From the NCBI GenBank assembly GCA_021769885.1, contig JAETSA010000002.1, positions 1-64,000 on the forward strand: 64,000 nucleotides of DNA. The letters are read 5' to 3'. The position numbers were made by a program, and so were the translations under genes. The notes below the pieces were generated by a model. It did not search any database. It worked only from the letters and a program-made list of their open reading frames with translations, and had not been told where the DNA came from. How positions within the stretch are numbered: the first letter of the stretch is position 1; every line of letters starts with the position of its first letter. This DNA comes from Bacillota bacterium (lineage in GTDB: Bacteria; Bacillota; Clostridia; Oscillospirales; Acutalibacteraceae). Below are positions 8,430 through 17,956 of this stretch, in pieces.

Positions 8430-10028
8430 TTACAATACTTCTGCCGCCAGTTTTTCGACGGGCAGACCGTTTTTATAGCGTGCAAGAAAATGTTCGAACC
8501 GCGCGATATCCTCGGCATTGGGAGACAAGCACGTTCCGTCGTCATTCGCAAAGACACGGTTGTTCAAATACTGTGCCAAGGATTCGTTTTCCGACTTTTC
8601 GCGTAAGTACGCCGCCAAAAGCGCAATGCCCCACGCACCGCCCTCCCCTGCAGTTTTCATAACCGCTACAGGTGTATGCAGTGCCGCCGCCGCAAGCTGC
8701 TGACCGACCGTAGGTGTTTTGAACAGACCGCCGTGCCCGTACAGCCGCGTTAAGGTAATCTGCTCTTTTTCAAATAAAATATCCATACCGATGCGAAGTG
8801 TTGCAAGCGTGCTGAAAATCAGGTTGCACATAAAATTCGGCAGTGTGAATCGGCTCTCGGCAGTTCTCACGAACAGCGGTCTGCCGTCCGCCGCGTCTGT
8901 GACCGGCTCACCCGAATAATAATTATAGGAAAGCAGATTGCCGCATTCGGTATCCGCAGACAGTGCGGCATTATACAGCATATCGTAAAGCGCACCTTTT
9001 TGCATTGGATTGCCCGAGGCTGAGAGCAGTTCCGAAAACAGACGCACCCACGCATCTAAATCAGAGGTACAGGTATTGCAGTGCACCATCGCGACGGGCG
9101 CACCCACCGGTGTTGTGACCATATCAATTTCTTTGTAAACGCCTGTAAGCGGTTTTTCGAGTACCGCCATTGCGAAAATGGACGTGCCTGCCGAAACATT
9201 GCCCGTACACGGTGCGATGCTGTTGGTCGCGACCATACCCGTACCTGCATCACCCTCGGGCGGACACAGCGGGATGCCCGCCGACAGGTCGCCGCTCGGA
9301 TCAATCAATTTCGCGCCCGATTCGGTCAAAACACCTGCCGCTTCGCCCGCCGTCAAAACACGGGGCAAAATCTGCAAAAGCGGTGTGGTAAATCCGTGTT
9401 CTGCGGCAAGCCTTGAGAATTTCTCACACATAGATATATCATAATTGCCGGTACTGCTGTCAATCGGAAACATCCCCGATGCTTCGCCGACGCCGAGCAC
9501 CTTTTCGCCTGTCAAAAGCCAATGCACATAGCCTGCAAGGGTGGTTAGAAACGAAATATCTTTTATGTGCGATTCTTGATTTAAAATTGCCTGATACAAA
9601 TGCGCAATACTCCAGCGTTGCGGAATATTAAAGGAAAACGCCGTTGTCAGCTCTGCCGCCGCCTGTTCGGTTATGGTGTTGCGCCATGTGCGAAATTCCG
9701 TCAGCTGATTGCCCTCTCCGTCAAACGGCAAATAGCCGTGCATCATCGCAGAAATCCCGATACTGCCTACGGTTTTTAAGGTCACACCGTATTCTGACTG
9801 CACCTGCGCTTTCAACTGCGCATAGCTTGCCTGCAAGCCCTGCCACACTTCGGAAAGCGGATACGTCCATACGCCGTTTTCCAATCGGTTTTCCCACGAA
9901 TATTCCCCGCTCGCGAGCACTTTGTAATCTGCGCCGATGAGCACCGCCTTGATGCGCGTAGAGCCAAACTCCACGCCGAGGGATGTGCGCCCGCTTTCGA
10001 GCATATCTGTAATTGAATCTGAATACAA
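8430..10028 (-). CDS. FGGY-family carbohydrate kinase, probable ribulokinase of the ara operon
   Basis: A 532-residue FGGY sugar kinase with the N-terminal ATPase motif [17 protein letters not shown] and the second-domain [14 protein letters not shown] and [13 protein letters not shown]. It is not the classic AraB type, but its place ahead of araA and araD predicts L-ribulose as substrate. I start it at TTG 10028: GGAGG (10040-10036) lies seven bases upstream. An in-frame ATG at 10046 has no ribosome site and would lie within about 12 bases of the predicted transcript start. If the ATG were used, the protein would be six residues longer. Confidence 0.85.
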   Translation of the reverse strand: MYSDSITDMLESGRTSLGVEFGSTRIKAVLIGADYKVLASGEYSWENRLENGVWTYPLSEVWQGLQASYAQLKAQVQSEYGVTLKTVGSIGISAMMHGYLPFDGEGNQLTEFRTWRNTITEQAAAELTTAFSFNIPQRWSIAHLYQAILNQESHIKDISFLTTLAGYVHWLLTGEKVLGVGEASGMFPIDSSTGNYDISMCEKFSRLAAEHGFTTPLLQILPRVLTAGEAAGVLTESGAKLIDPSGDLSAGIPLCPPEGDAGTGMVATNSIAPCTGNVSAGTSIFAMAVLEKPLTGVYKEIDMVTTPVGAPVAMVHCNTCTSDLDAWVRLFSELLSASGNPMQKGALYDMLYNAALSADTECGNLLSYNYYSGEPVTDAADGRPLFVRTAESRFTLPNFMCNLIFSTLATLRIGMDILFEKEQITLTRLYGHGGLFKTPTVGQQLAAAALHTPVAVMKTAGEGGAWGIALLAAYLREKSENESLAQYLNNRVFANDDGTCLSPNAEDIARFEHFLARYKNGLPVEKLAAEVL

Positions 10029-10064
10029 GACAATACCTCCAAACATCTGTAAGGTCTTTTACTC

Positions 10065-10136
10065 ATAATAGCGCAAAGCTCGCGCTTTCGCAAGTGTTTT
10101 TTAAAACTTTACAAGCGGCGCAAACCGTGCTATACT
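10065..10136. promoter_or_regulatory. divergent ara / TetR promoter region
   Basis: Leftward: TTGCGA (10093-10088), 17 bp, TATTAT (10070-10065), for the kinase-araA-araD operon. Rightward: TTTACA (10108-10113), 17 bp, TATACT (10131-10136), for the TetR gene. The imperfect inverted repeat AAGTGTTttttAAAACTT (10093-10110) lies across both -35 regions and is a candidate TetR operator. Confidence 0.7.
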
Positions 10137-10168
10137 CAATAAATCAGATGAATGGGGGAAGCGATTTT

Positions 10169-10792
10169 TTGAAGCAAACGCAAAAGAGCCAAATCAGCAA
10201 AGAACATATCATAAAAACGGCAATTGAGGAATTTGGGAAGTACGGCTTTGCCAGTGCCTCTGTAAACCGTATTTGCAAAAACGGCGGCATTTCCAAAGGG
10301 CGGCTATATCACCACTTTAACGGCAAGTCCGAGATTTATTTGGATGCAATCACCTATTGCTACGAGATGTTTTCCGAGCATATGCGGCAATTTCAGGTGG
10401 ATACCGCAATCACCTTAGAGGAAAATCTGCTTGCCTGCTATAAGCTGTTCAGCAAATTTTGGGCTTTACATCCGGAAATGCTGAATTTATTTGTGGAATC
10501 CCGTACTTTTCCGCCGATAGAACTGCGGGAGGAAATTATGCAGACCCGCGCACAGTTCTTTCATCAAGCCGTCAAAGAAAAGCTGCGCGATATCGTGCTG
10601 TTTCATTTTCCGAATGACGAACGGCGGCAGCAGATGTTAGTCAGTCTTTGCTTTACGGCAATCGATTACATCACCTCCAGCGTCGCCTCACCTGCGATTC
10701 GGCCGCAGGAGAATTTAGAGGGCTACATCGACGCACAAAACGATCTATTTCAGTCCGCCATTCACGTTTTGCTGTATGGGTGTTTATCCTAA
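10169..10792 (+). CDS. TetR family transcriptional regulator
   Basis: A 207-residue regulator with an N-terminal TetR helix-turn-helix: ISKEHIIKTAIEEFGKYGF, then ASVNRICKNGGISKGRLYHHF. The C-terminal ligand domain is not recognisable. The predicted transcript start is near 10142, so an ATG at 10148 would be nearly leaderless; the TTG at 10169 has GGGGGAAG ten bases upstream and I prefer it. The gene is divergent from the arabinose operon and shares its promoter region, which suggests local control of that operon and of itself, although AraR-type regulators are more usual there. Confidence 0.8.
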   Translation: MKQTQKSQISKEHIIKTAIEEFGKYGFASASVNRICKNGGISKGRLYHHFNGKSEIYLDAITYCYEMFSEHMRQFQVDTAITLEENLLACYKLFSKFWALHPEMLNLFVESRTFPPIELREEIMQTRAQFFHQAVKEKLRDIVLFHFPNDERRQQMLVSLCFTAIDYITSSVASPAIRPQENLEGYIDAQNDLFQSAIHVLLYGCLS

Positions 10793-10802
10793 AAGAAGAA
10801 AA

Positions 10803-10840
10803 TGCCGCTCAGATTTTGGAGCGGCACTTATTCTATTCTT
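10803..10840. terminator. terminator between convergent genes
   Basis: TGCCGCTC (10803-10810) pairs with GAGCGGCA (10819-10826) around AGATTTTG, followed by a T-rich stretch. It lies between the TetR gene and the oppositely oriented HAD gene. Confidence 0.7.
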
Positions 10841-11660
10841 GAAAATCCTTTAAAAGAAACTTTGCTACACCGTCTGCGCGATTGCTTTCGAGAATCGCAT
10901 TTGCGGCGGCTTTGATTTCGGAAACGGCATTTTCCACCGCATAGGCTTCATCGGCAACCGAAAACAGGGTTAAATCATTCAGATTATCCCCGAACGCGGT
11001 GATGCGGTCGGCATTTACAAGCGTTTTGAGCTCCAAAGCGGCGTTTGCCTTACTCGCCTGCGCACTATATACCTCTAAAAACCAATATTCCGTATAGGTA
11101 TCCGCATAAAACGCAAAGGAAACATCCTCTAAGGACTTCAACGCTTCGGCAATCGGGCGGAGTGCTTCAAAGGTATCGACCAAATTGATATAAACCGCGT
11201 GCTGTCCCTGCGGAACAGAAAGGCTGTCGACCATTTTGAAGCGACCTTCGAAGCTGTCCTTACGCTTTTCGTAAAAATCACGGTTTACCTGCAGTTCCAA
11301 CTGCGTATACTGCACCGACAGCAATCCGTCGTCGCCGTACAGCCAAAGCATCGGCGATTTGCCGTTTTGCCGAAAGCACGCAACAACAGCTTCAAATGCA
11401 TCTGGCGCAATTTCGTGAAAGGATACTACCTGTGCCTTTTGGATATCAAACAGGAATACGCCGTTCATCAAAACAACGGGTGCGTTTATCTGCAAGCCGC
11501 GAAGCAACTCGCCCGCAGTCATAATGCTGCGCGCCGAAGCGACAGAAAAAAGCAAGCCTTTTTCGGAAAGCGTATTGACTACACGGCGGCTTTCTTCGGA
11601 TACAACACCTTTTTCATTCAAAAATGTACCGTCTAAATCGGTAATATACAATGTTTTCAT
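10833..11660 (-). CDS. HAD superfamily (Cof-type) hydrolase
   Basis: A 275-residue Cof-subfamily phosphatase of the HAD superfamily. Motif I is ITDLDGTF with the nucleophile Asp8 and Asp10; motif IV is AFGDNLNDLTLF near the C-terminus. Such enzymes dephosphorylate small phosphorylated sugars or cofactors; the substrate is not predictable. The ATG at 11660 has AAGGAA upstream; a longer in-frame reading up to 11714 lacks a ribosome site. It is divergent from the GNAT gene. Confidence 0.9.
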   Translation of the reverse strand: MKTLYITDLDGTFLNEKGVVSEESRRVVNTLSEKGLLFSVASARSIMTAGELLRGLQINAPVVLMNGVFLFDIQKAQVVSFHEIAPDAFEAVVACFRQNGKSPMLWLYGDDGLLSVQYTQLELQVNRDFYEKRKDSFEGRFKMVDSLSVPQGQHAVYINLVDTFEALRPIAEALKSLEDVSFAFYADTYTEYWFLEVYSAQASKANAALELKTLVNADRITAFGDNLNDLTLFSVADEAYAVENAVSEIKAAANAILESNRADGVAKFLLKDFQE

Positions 11661-11735
11661 AGAATTTGTTCCTTGGTTAAAATGTATATGAACAGTATAC
11701 AAAATTCCGAACAAATTTGCAATGGAGGATGCACA

Positions 11736-12269
11736 ATGATATTGGAAACCGATCGCTTATATTTACGCAAGCTTTGCCAATCCGATTATAAGGCACTTTG
11801 CAAAATTTTGCAGGACAAAGATGTGATGTATGCCTATGAACACGCTTTTTCCGATGAAGAGGTGGAGGCTTGGCTGCAAAATCAGCTTCGGCGTTACCGT
11901 GAAAACGGCTTTGGCTTATGGGCAGTTATCTTAAAAGAAAATGAAGAACTAATCGGACAGTGCGGACTGACGCTGCAAGCTACGCCGCACGGAGAAGTGC
12001 TTGAAATCGGGTATTTGTTTCAAAAGGCGTACTGGCACAGGGGCTACGCCACGGAGGCGGCGCACGCCTGCAAAAAATATGCGTTTGAAACACTTGGGGC
12101 GAAAGAGGTTTATTCCATTATTCGCGAAAACAACCTTGCCTCTCGGCGCGTTGCCGAGCGCAACGGAATGACGGCAAAAGGTTCCTTTGCAAAGCAGTAT
12201 TACGGGTTTCAAATGCCGCATATTTTATATTCCGTAAAAAATGAGATTCAGCACAAATCCTGCCAATAA
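11736..12269 (+). CDS. GNAT family N-acetyltransferase
   Basis: A 177-residue RimJ/RimL-like acetyltransferase. ILETDRLYLRKL at the N-terminus, EIGYLFQKAYWHRGYATEAA (acetyl-CoA loop) and SIIRENNLASRRVAERNGM are typical of GNAT enzymes that modify small amines or protein N-termini. GGAGG precedes the ATG at 11736. The last 22 bp overlap the end of the convergent XRE gene. Acceptor unknown. Confidence 0.9.
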   Translation: MILETDRLYLRKLCQSDYKALCKILQDKDVMYAYEHAFSDEEVEAWLQNQLRRYRENGFGLWAVILKENEELIGQCGLTLQATPHGEVLEIGYLFQKAYWHRGYATEAAHACKKYAFETLGAKEVYSIIRENNLASRRVAERNGMTAKGSFAKQYYGFQMPHILYSVKNEIQHKSCQ

Positions 12270-12496
12270 ATCCCGCGTTCATCGCATTCGACATATTGCT
12301 TCAATTCGTTCAAATCGATATTCAGACATACAGCAAGCCGAAGCACCAAGGAAAGCCCCGGATTGCTCTTGCCCACTTCAATATTGTGCACATGCCGTGC
12401 ACTGATGTCAACCAGTTCCGCAAGCTCCTCCTGTGAAAGCCCAAGTGCCTTACGCCGGTAATATACCGTATCTCCGAATTTCGTTTTTAATTTCAT
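12248..12496 (-). CDS. XRE family transcriptional regulator
   Basis: An 82-residue protein consisting almost only of a Cro/CI helix-turn-helix: FGDTVYYRRKALGLSQEELA, then DISARHVHNIEVGKSNPGLS. GGTGA precedes the ATG at 12496; a start four codons earlier is possible. The perfect palindrome at 12539-12560 lies just upstream and is a likely operator for autoregulation. It overlaps the convergent acetyltransferase gene by 22 bp. Target genes unknown. Confidence 0.85.
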   Translation of the reverse strand: MKLKTKFGDTVYYRRKALGLSQEELAELVDISARHVHNIEVGKSNPGLSLVLRLAVCLNIDLNELKQYVECDERGIYWQDLC

Positions 12497-12538
12497 AAAA
12501 ATCACCACGCAACTATTTTATAAATACACACTGATTTG

Positions 12539-12560
12539 ACTACGCACTGCGGTGCGTAGT
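12539..12560. promoter_or_regulatory. perfect inverted repeat upstream of the XRE gene
   Basis: ACTACGCAC tgcg GTGCGTAGT, nine perfect base pairs around four bases. It lies 43 bp ahead of the XRE start; no T tract follows, so an operator is likelier than a terminator. Confidence 0.5.
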
Positions 12561-12715
12561 TTCACATTAAAATGGATTGTATATTACGTTGTTGGTTCTG
12601 TCAGCCGATTTTGTTTGAACGCAATAAAATCTTGTCTGAATGCAATATTTTAAGGGCTTTTCAGATCAACTACTTGCGTGCGCCCGCTGTCAAAAAGTGC
12701 TGTCGAATCCATCCC

Positions 12716-12758
12716 TTTTTCACGGAAAGTTTTGGTTTTTCACGGAATGTTTTGGTTT
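12716..12758 (+). repeat. 20-bp tandem direct repeat ahead of the metK promoter
   Basis: TTTTTCACGGAAAGTTTTGG and TTTTTCACGGAATGTTTTGG follow each other with a period of exactly 20 bp (CACGG at 12721 and 12741), ending five bases before the -35 box of metK. Confidence 0.75.
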
Positions 12759-12762
12759 GCAG

Positions 12763-12791
12763 TTGACAAACAGGCAAAAACAGTATAGAAT
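12763..12791 (+). promoter_or_regulatory. metK promoter
   Basis: TTGACA (12763-12768), 17-bp spacer, TAGAAT (12786-12791). Transcription from near 12798 reads straight into the S-box. Confidence 0.75.
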
Positions 12792-12810
12792 ACTTTTGAC
12801 AAATGAAGAT

Positions 12811-12950
12811 TTCCTTATAGAGAGTGACGGAGGGACAGGCCCTGTGAAGTCCGGCAACCTGCATTAAGCAAGGTGCCAAATCCCACAGCAATTTTGCTGA
12901 AAGATAAGGTGACAAAAAGCACCTTGGCCTGCGCGCTGCGGTGCTTTTTA
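12811..12950 (+). promoter_or_regulatory. SAM-I (S-box) riboswitch with terminator
   Basis: S-box landmarks appear in order: CCTTAT (P1, 12813-12818), AGAG, GGAGGGACAGGCCC, TGAAGTCCGGCAACC, AAGGTGCCAAATCC, and GATAAGG closing P1 (12903-12909). AAGGTG (12906-12911) can pair with CACCTT (12920-12925) as antiterminator; alternatively AAAAAGCACC (12914-12923) pairs with GGTGCTTTTT (12940-12949) as terminator. SAM binding holds P1 and frees the terminator, so metK is shut off when SAM is plentiful. The adjacent SAM synthetase gene agrees. Confidence 0.96.
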
Positions 12951-12983
12951 TTTGTGTAATCGGTTAAAGGAGTACATAGTATT

Positions 12984-14174
12984 ATGGCAAGACATCTTTT
13001 TACATCTGAATCGGTCACAGAGGGACATCCCGACAAAATCTGTGACAATATTTCCGATGCTGTGCTGGATGCAATTCTCGCACAGGATCCCAACGGTCGT
13101 GTAGCGTGCGAAACCACCTGCATCACCGACCACATTATGGTTATGGGCGAGATTACCACCAGTGCAAAAATCGACATCGAGAAAATCGCGCGCAGCATCG
13201 TTTGCGACATCGGCTATGACAGCGATGAAAAAGGCTTTAACGGCAACACCTGCAAGGTGGATATTGCGATTGATAAGCAATCGGCGGACATTGCTTTGGG
13301 CGTGGATGCCTCCTATGAATTAAAGGAAGGGCAAAAGGACGACTACAATCTGCACGGCGCAGGCGACCAGGGTATGATGTTCGGCTATGCCTGCGATGAA
13401 ACCGAGGAGCTGATGCCCCTACCGATTTCTTTGGCACATCGGCTTGCTATGCAGCTCACAAAAGTGCGTAAGGACGGCACGCTCCCCTACTTACGTGCAG
13501 ACGGCAAAACGCAGGTCACCGTTGAATACGATGAAGGCGACCGGCCCGTGCGTGTGGATACAATCGTCATCTCCTCTCAGCACAGCGCAGATGTGGAATT
13601 ACAGAAAATCCGCACGGATATTTTAAAATATGTCATTAAGCCCATTGTTCCCGAAAACTTGTTTGACGATGATACCATCATTTACGTCAATCCTACAGGG
13701 CGCTTTGTGACAGGCGGCCCTGCGGGTGACAGCGGTCTTACGGGGCGTAAGATTATTGTAGATACGTACGGTGGCATCGGCCGTCACGGCGGCGGTTGTT
13801 TCTCAGGCAAAGACCCGACAAAGGTTGACCGTTCGGCGGCATATGCGGCACGCTATGTGGCGAAAAATATTGTTGCAGCAGGGCTTGCAAAAAAATGTGA
13901 AATTCAGTTGGCGTACGCCATCGGTGTAGCGAATCCTGTTTCGGTTATGGTGGACACCTTCGGTACGGGTGTGCTTGCCGACGATGTTTTAAGCGAAATC
14001 GTAACAGAAGTATTTGACCTTCGCCCTGCGGCGATTATAGATTATTTGGATTTGCGCCGTCCGATTTACCGTCCGCTTGCGGCGTACGGGCATATGGGTC
14101 GCACCGATTTAAACGTCCGTTGGGAGCAGACAGATAAGGTCGATGACTTAAAGCGCGCCGCAGGTACAAAATAA
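12984..14174 (+). CDS. metK: S-adenosylmethionine synthetase
   Basis: A 396-residue MetK of normal length, making SAM from methionine and [22 protein letters not shown] at the N-terminus, [12 protein letters not shown] and [17 protein letters not shown] are the family signatures for ATP, Mg2+ and K+ binding. AAGGAG lies ahead of the ATG. It is a single-gene unit controlled by the S-box riboswitch directly upstream. Confidence 0.98.
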   Translation: MARHLFTSESVTEGHPDKICDNISDAVLDAILAQDPNGRVACETTCITDHIMVMGEITTSAKIDIEKIARSIVCDIGYDSDEKGFNGNTCKVDIAIDKQSADIALGVDASYELKEGQKDDYNLHGAGDQGMMFGYACDETEELMPLPISLAHRLAMQLTKVRKDGTLPYLRADGKTQVTVEYDEGDRPVRVDTIVISSQHSADVELQKIRTDILKYVIKPIVPENLFDDDTIIYVNPTGRFVTGGPAGDSGLTGRKIIVDTYGGIGRHGGGCFSGKDPTKVDRSAAYAARYVAKNIVAAGLAKKCEIQLAYAIGVANPVSVMVDTFGTGVLADDVLSEIVTEVFDLRPAAIIDYLDLRRPIYRPLAAYGHMGRTDLNVRWEQTDKVDDLKRAAGTK

Positions 14175-14397
14175 TTCAAAAATCCAAAATTCGGGAAACG
14201 AAATTTGTTGAATCCCCGAAGACGTCCGTCCATAAGGCTAACTACCCCTCAGTCTCGCTACGCTCGACAGCTCCCCTGACAAGGGGAACTGAATTTACAT
14301 TTCCGCCGGGCTCGATTTTTTCTAATTTTTGGAAAACGTATAAAGCAGTTTTTTCAACGCATACTACTCATAAGCATTGATAAGGAGTTGAAAAAAT
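14175..14397. repeat. intergenic repeat region
   Basis: No gene. Positions about 14239-14292 hold a repeat of the CCCCTCAGTCTCGCTACGCT type, ending in GACAAGGGGA, unlike the CCCTACG palindromes elsewhere in the window. Otherwise nothing recognised. Confidence 0.5.
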
Positions 14398-14613
14398 ATG
14401 CTGGATAGAATCGCATTGATTTTGGTTATCATCGGCGGCATCAACTGGGGCTCGATCGGTCTTTTTCAGTTTGACATTGTCGGCTGGATTTTCGGCGGTC
14501 AGGCAGCCATCGTCAGCAGAATCATCTATACCCTCGTGGCAATCGCGGCGGTTTGGTGTATTTCCCTGCTGTTCCGTGAAAACGAAGTTCTTGCCTCCAC
14601 ACGGGATGAGTAA
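14398..14613 (+). CDS. DUF378 family membrane protein
   Basis: A 71-residue protein with two membrane spans (residues 5-25 and 43-60). IGGINWGSIGLFQFDIVGWI is characteristic of the DUF378 (YuzA-like) family, whose function is unknown. A ribosome site (AAGGAG) precedes the ATG. It stands alone, followed by a strong bidirectional terminator. Confidence 0.9.
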   Translation: MLDRIALILVIIGGINWGSIGLFQFDIVGWIFGGQAAIVSRIIYTLVAIAAVWCISLLFRENEVLASTRDE

Positions 14614-14642
14614 TTTTTATAAAATCGATTCGAATCAAAAAA

Positions 14643-14690
14643 ACACCCCGATTTTCCGTACATCACGCGCGGAAAATCGGGGTGTCTGTT
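14643..14690. terminator. strong bidirectional terminator
   Basis: ACACCCCGATTTTCCG (14643-14658) pairs perfectly with CGGAAAATCGGGGTGT (14670-14685). It lies between DUF378 and the end of the leftward ileS-to-rqcH operon and can serve both. Confidence 0.9.
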
Positions 14691-14726
14691 TTGTTTTATC
14701 ATCGGATACAGTTCATCGGCATAAAT

Positions 14727-16460
14727 TTATTCCGTCTCCGGATTTTTGGGTGTCACGTAAATTGTATTGTATACGTGATAAATCACTTTGCCCGGCTTTG
14801 CACCCACAGGCTTTTTGATATTTTTAATCCGTGTATAATCCACGGGCACTTTTTGCGCCTCGCGCGCGCTGCTGAAAAATGCGGCGATTTGCGCGGCTTC
14901 CGAGATAGCAAGGTCGGTAATTTCACGGTTTTCGGAAAGTAAAATGGTGTGCGACCCCGCAAAATTCTGCGTGTGCAGCCACACGTCATAATTTTTCGCC
15001 GTTTTCAAGGTCAGCTTATCATTTTGCACGTTATTGCGCCCGACCAAAACCTTGAAGCCCTCGGACGTTGTAAAGCTGTAGGGCGGTGCTTCTTTCGGCA
15101 AACGCTGTTTGCCGCCTTTTTTGCGTTTTAAATAGCCGCCGTCAATCAACTCCTGCCGAATCAGTGCCAATTCGCTTTCGGTATCGGCGCGGGAGAGCGT
15201 ATCTAAAACACTTTCAAAATATACAAGCTCCTGCTCGCCCTTTTCAATGAGCTGTTGCAGCATTTTTTCGGCGGTGTGCGCTTTTTTATAGGCTTTATAA
15301 TACTTCTGTGCATTCTGTGCGGGGGTTAATGCAGGATTTACCGCAATACGTTCGGTTTGCCCGTCTTCATAATAATTGGGAACTTCATAAACAGCCGTGC
15401 CTTTTTTCAGCATATACTGATTTGCCTGTATCAATTCTGCGGATACACGCAGGTTTTCCTTATCGGCACACGCTTGCAATTCGCCTTTTTGATTGGCAAT
15501 TTTGCGTGCAGTGCGCTCCTGTAAGGTGTGCAGAGTTCGATACAAATCGCCCGCCTTACGCTTGGCGCGCAATTGACGGTCGCGTTCGAAATAAAATGCA
15601 TCTAAAAGCGCACAGAAAGAAGTGGTGTATGTTTTTTTGAAAAAGTTTTCGTATTGTGCAATATCTAAAAACGAAAAATCACAGGGCTTTTCTTCTGCGT
15701 TGTATACCACACAATAGGCAGGGGCGTTTTTCTGCAAAGCGTCGGTGACCGCGTTCAGCGCGGAGATGACACGCGCCGCATCCGTTTCGTACACGGCGGC
15801 GGTACTGTCACCCGCCGCGCGGTAGGCAAGCTCTCGGCTGACGATTGGGGAAATCCCCTCGACCGCTTTCATAAATGCAGACGAAAGCTGTGCATTCGGA
15901 TTGGAAAGCACACGTTCTGCCGCCGATTCTGCGCTGTCGGTCAGCAGATTGATTTTATCCTGCCGCGGTGGCAAAACATAGGTGCCGCCGGGCAAGACCT
16001 CGCGGTACGAAGATTTGGTTTCATCCACACGCTTTACCGCATCAATAATTTTGCCGTTTTGGTTGATTAAAATAATGTTGCTGTGCTGACCCGTAATTTC
16101 AATGCAAAGCGTAATTTTGACCTTGTCGCCGATTTCATTTGTCGCATCGAAATCCAAAAACAAAATACGGTCCAACCCCGCTTGACGAATCGCACACAGC
16201 TGTGCGCCTGTTAAGTGCTTGCGAAACAGCATACAGAGCATCGGCGGATTTTGCGGATTCTCCGTAGGATATGCCGTCAAATGAATGCGCGGAGATGCGG
16301 ATTCCGCTGACAAAAACAAGCGATATGCACCGCCGCGTGTGCGCAGATGCAACACAATTTCCGCCTTTGCGGGCTGGTGCACTTTTTCCACCCGTGCACC
16401 GAGCAAGGCTTCCTCTAATTCGTTTTTTATGAAATGTAATGTAATACCGTCGAGTGCCAT
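14727..16460 (-). CDS. rqcH: NFACT family protein, Rqc2 homolog RqcH
   Basis: A 577-residue NFACT protein, the bacterial RqcH that binds obstructed 50S subunits and directs C-terminal alanine tailing of stalled nascent chains. The NFACT-N domain starts at the N-terminus (ALDGITLHFIKNELEEAL), a long coiled-coil region spans about 270-420, and the NFACT-R end holds YDVWLHTQNFAGSHTILL. AAGGAG precedes the ATG. Last gene of the ileS operon, followed by a terminator. Older names include fibronectin-binding protein A. Confidence 0.94.
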   Translation of the reverse strand: MALDGITLHFIKNELEEALLGARVEKVHQPAKAEIVLHLRTRGGAYRLFLSAESASPRIHLTAYPTENPQNPPMLCMLFRKHLTGAQLCAIRQAGLDRILFLDFDATNEIGDKVKITLCIEITGQHSNIILINQNGKIIDAVKRVDETKSSYREVLPGGTYVLPPRQDKINLLTDSAESAAERVLSNPNAQLSSAFMKAVEGISPIVSRELAYRAAGDSTAAVYETDAARVISALNAVTDALQKNAPAYCVVYNAEEKPCDFSFLDIAQYENFFKKTYTTSFCALLDAFYFERDRQLRAKRKAGDLYRTLHTLQERTARKIANQKGELQACADKENLRVSAELIQANQYMLKKGTAVYEVPNYYEDGQTERIAVNPALTPAQNAQKYYKAYKKAHTAEKMLQQLIEKGEQELVYFESVLDTLSRADTESELALIRQELIDGGYLKRKKGGKQRLPKEAPPYSFTTSEGFKVLVGRNNVQNDKLTLKTAKNYDVWLHTQNFAGSHTILLSENREITDLAISEAAQIAAFFSSAREAQKVPVDYTRIKNIKKPVGAKPGKVIYHVYNTIYVTPKNPETE

Positions 16461-16503
16461 AGAAAGGACTCCTTACTTTAGGGTTCGGATTTGTCGGTTA
16501 ACC

Positions 16504-17244
16504 CTATATCGAAAAAATCGGAGAGGTTTGTTCTGAAAGAATGCATTCCGTTTGCGGGAACTGCGCCTGTACGCGTGCGCACAACGCACGGACGGCAGGC
16601 AATTCCGTTTCAAAATGCCCCGCGCATACGATGGAAATTCCCAAAGCAGCGGCATCCAGAATTTCGTGGTGCTTAGCTTCCCCTGTCAAAAATAAATCTG
16701 CACCTTGTGCTTTTGCGTCGATCATAAATTCCGCGCCTGCGCCGCCGCAAACGGCGACACGTTGAATGGATTTTTCAGGCAGAGAAACTGAAACTTGTGT
16801 TTGCAATGCACTCTTGACAGCTTTCGCAAAATCCTTTGCAGACTGCGCGGGAACTGTACCGATGCGGAACATTCCGCAGTCGGAGGTTCTAATATCCGAA
16901 AGCCCGACCGTTTCCGCCAATATATCATTTACACCGCCCGCCGCGCAGTCATAGGATGTATGCGCGGAAATCACGGCGATATTGTGCTTCGCAGCCTGGA
17001 ACGCAGGAGAAGCATCCAAAAACTGCTTTTGCGGATGAAACAGAAACGGATGGTGTGTCACAATCAGGTCGCATTCAGACTCGACAGCCTCACGCACCAA
17101 ATCGGCGGTCGCATCCAGCGCGAACAGAATTTTTTGCACTTCTTTTGTGCGTTCTCCGACTTGAAAGCCGCTGTTGTCCCAATCCTCCTGCGCCGAAAAT
17201 GGCGCAATTGCATTTATGTACTCATAGATCTGCTCGGCACGCAT
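16504..17244 (-). CDS. Nif3-like dinuclear metal centre protein
   Basis: A 246-residue NIF3/YqfO-family protein (the short form without the inserted domain). DNSGFQVGE, DLIVTHHPFLFHP and SAHTSYDCAAGGVNDILA supply the metal-binding histidines and acids; the C-terminal FLTGEAKHHE and GHFETE complete the site. Biochemical role unsettled; GTP cyclohydrolase 1 type 2 has been proposed. The start overlaps the end of trmK by 23 bp, an arrangement seen widely in Firmicutes. Confidence 0.93.
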   Translation of the reverse strand: MRAEQIYEYINAIAPFSAQEDWDNSGFQVGERTKEVQKILFALDATADLVREAVESECDLIVTHHPFLFHPQKQFLDASPAFQAAKHNIAVISAHTSYDCAAGGVNDILAETVGLSDIRTSDCGMFRIGTVPAQSAKDFAKAVKSALQTQVSVSLPEKSIQRVAVCGGAGAEFMIDAKAQGADLFLTGEAKHHEILDAAALGISIVCAGHFETELPAVRALCARVQAQFPQTECILSEQTSPIFSI

Positions 17245-17905
17245 TTTTAATCTCCTTTATGATTTTGAAGAGTCGTTCGGATTCCGTTACATCTGTTTCC
17301 TGCAACGCTGATGCCCGTTTTTGCAGGCGGGCAAGCACCTTTTTTAAGAAAAGTAGATTTGTTTCTGTGGGATTTTGCGGCAGTGTACCCGCATAGTCAT
17401 ACCATTCAGGGTATTCCCGAGGTTCGCCGCTGTAGCGCGCGGAAATCGCCAAATATACGCGCGCCCCTTCTGCCACGGTTTCTTCACGCAAAACAGAGAA
17501 GCCGTTTTCGCGCAAAGCACGGCGCACATCCTCAAAATGTGTCATTGGCTGTAAAACAAGCTGTATTTCTGCATTTTGCAGCCACGGCGTGCCCGCAATC
17601 ATATCGGCAATCTGATTGCCGCCCATACCCGCAACGGCAATCGCCCCGACTTCCCACGGGGCAATATTTTGCAGTCCGTCGGAAAGGCGCAGTTCAATTT
17701 GCTCCGCGAATCCGTATTGTGCAAGAGTATTTCGAGCATTTTTCAAAGGATTCGGGTTGATGTCTGCCGCAACGGCATACCGCGCTTTGCCGTTTTGGAG
17801 CATCCAAACGGGCAAATAGGCGTGATCTGTACCGACGTCGGCAAAGCATTCGCAGGGGTCTAAAAAAGCTGCCACCAGCTGTAAGCGTTCGGTTAATTTT
17901 AACAT
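17222..17905 (-). CDS. trmK: tRNA (adenine(22)-N(1))-methyltransferase
   Basis: A 227-residue class I SAM methyltransferase that makes m1A22 in tRNA. CFADVGTDHAYLPVWML is the SAM-binding motif and VAGMGGNQIADMI the TrmK signature. I start it at the ATG at 17905 because LKLTERL is where TrmK proteins usually begin; the reading frame also has a TTG at 17941. Neither has a clear ribosome site. In many Firmicutes trmK and nif3 follow rpoD; here they sit behind ileS. Confidence 0.92.
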   Translation of the reverse strand: MLKLTERLQLVAAFLDPCECFADVGTDHAYLPVWMLQNGKARYAVAADINPNPLKNARNTLAQYGFAEQIELRLSDGLQNIAPWEVGAIAVAGMGGNQIADMIAGTPWLQNAEIQLVLQPMTHFEDVRRALRENGFSVLREETVAEGARVYLAISARYSGEPREYPEWYDYAGTLPQNPTETNLLFLKKVLARLQKRASALQETDVTESERLFKIIKEIKNACRADL

Positions 17906-17956
17906 ACTTTTATAAAACAGGGGTTGTGACAGCCGTCCCAACCCCTTTTCCGTTTC

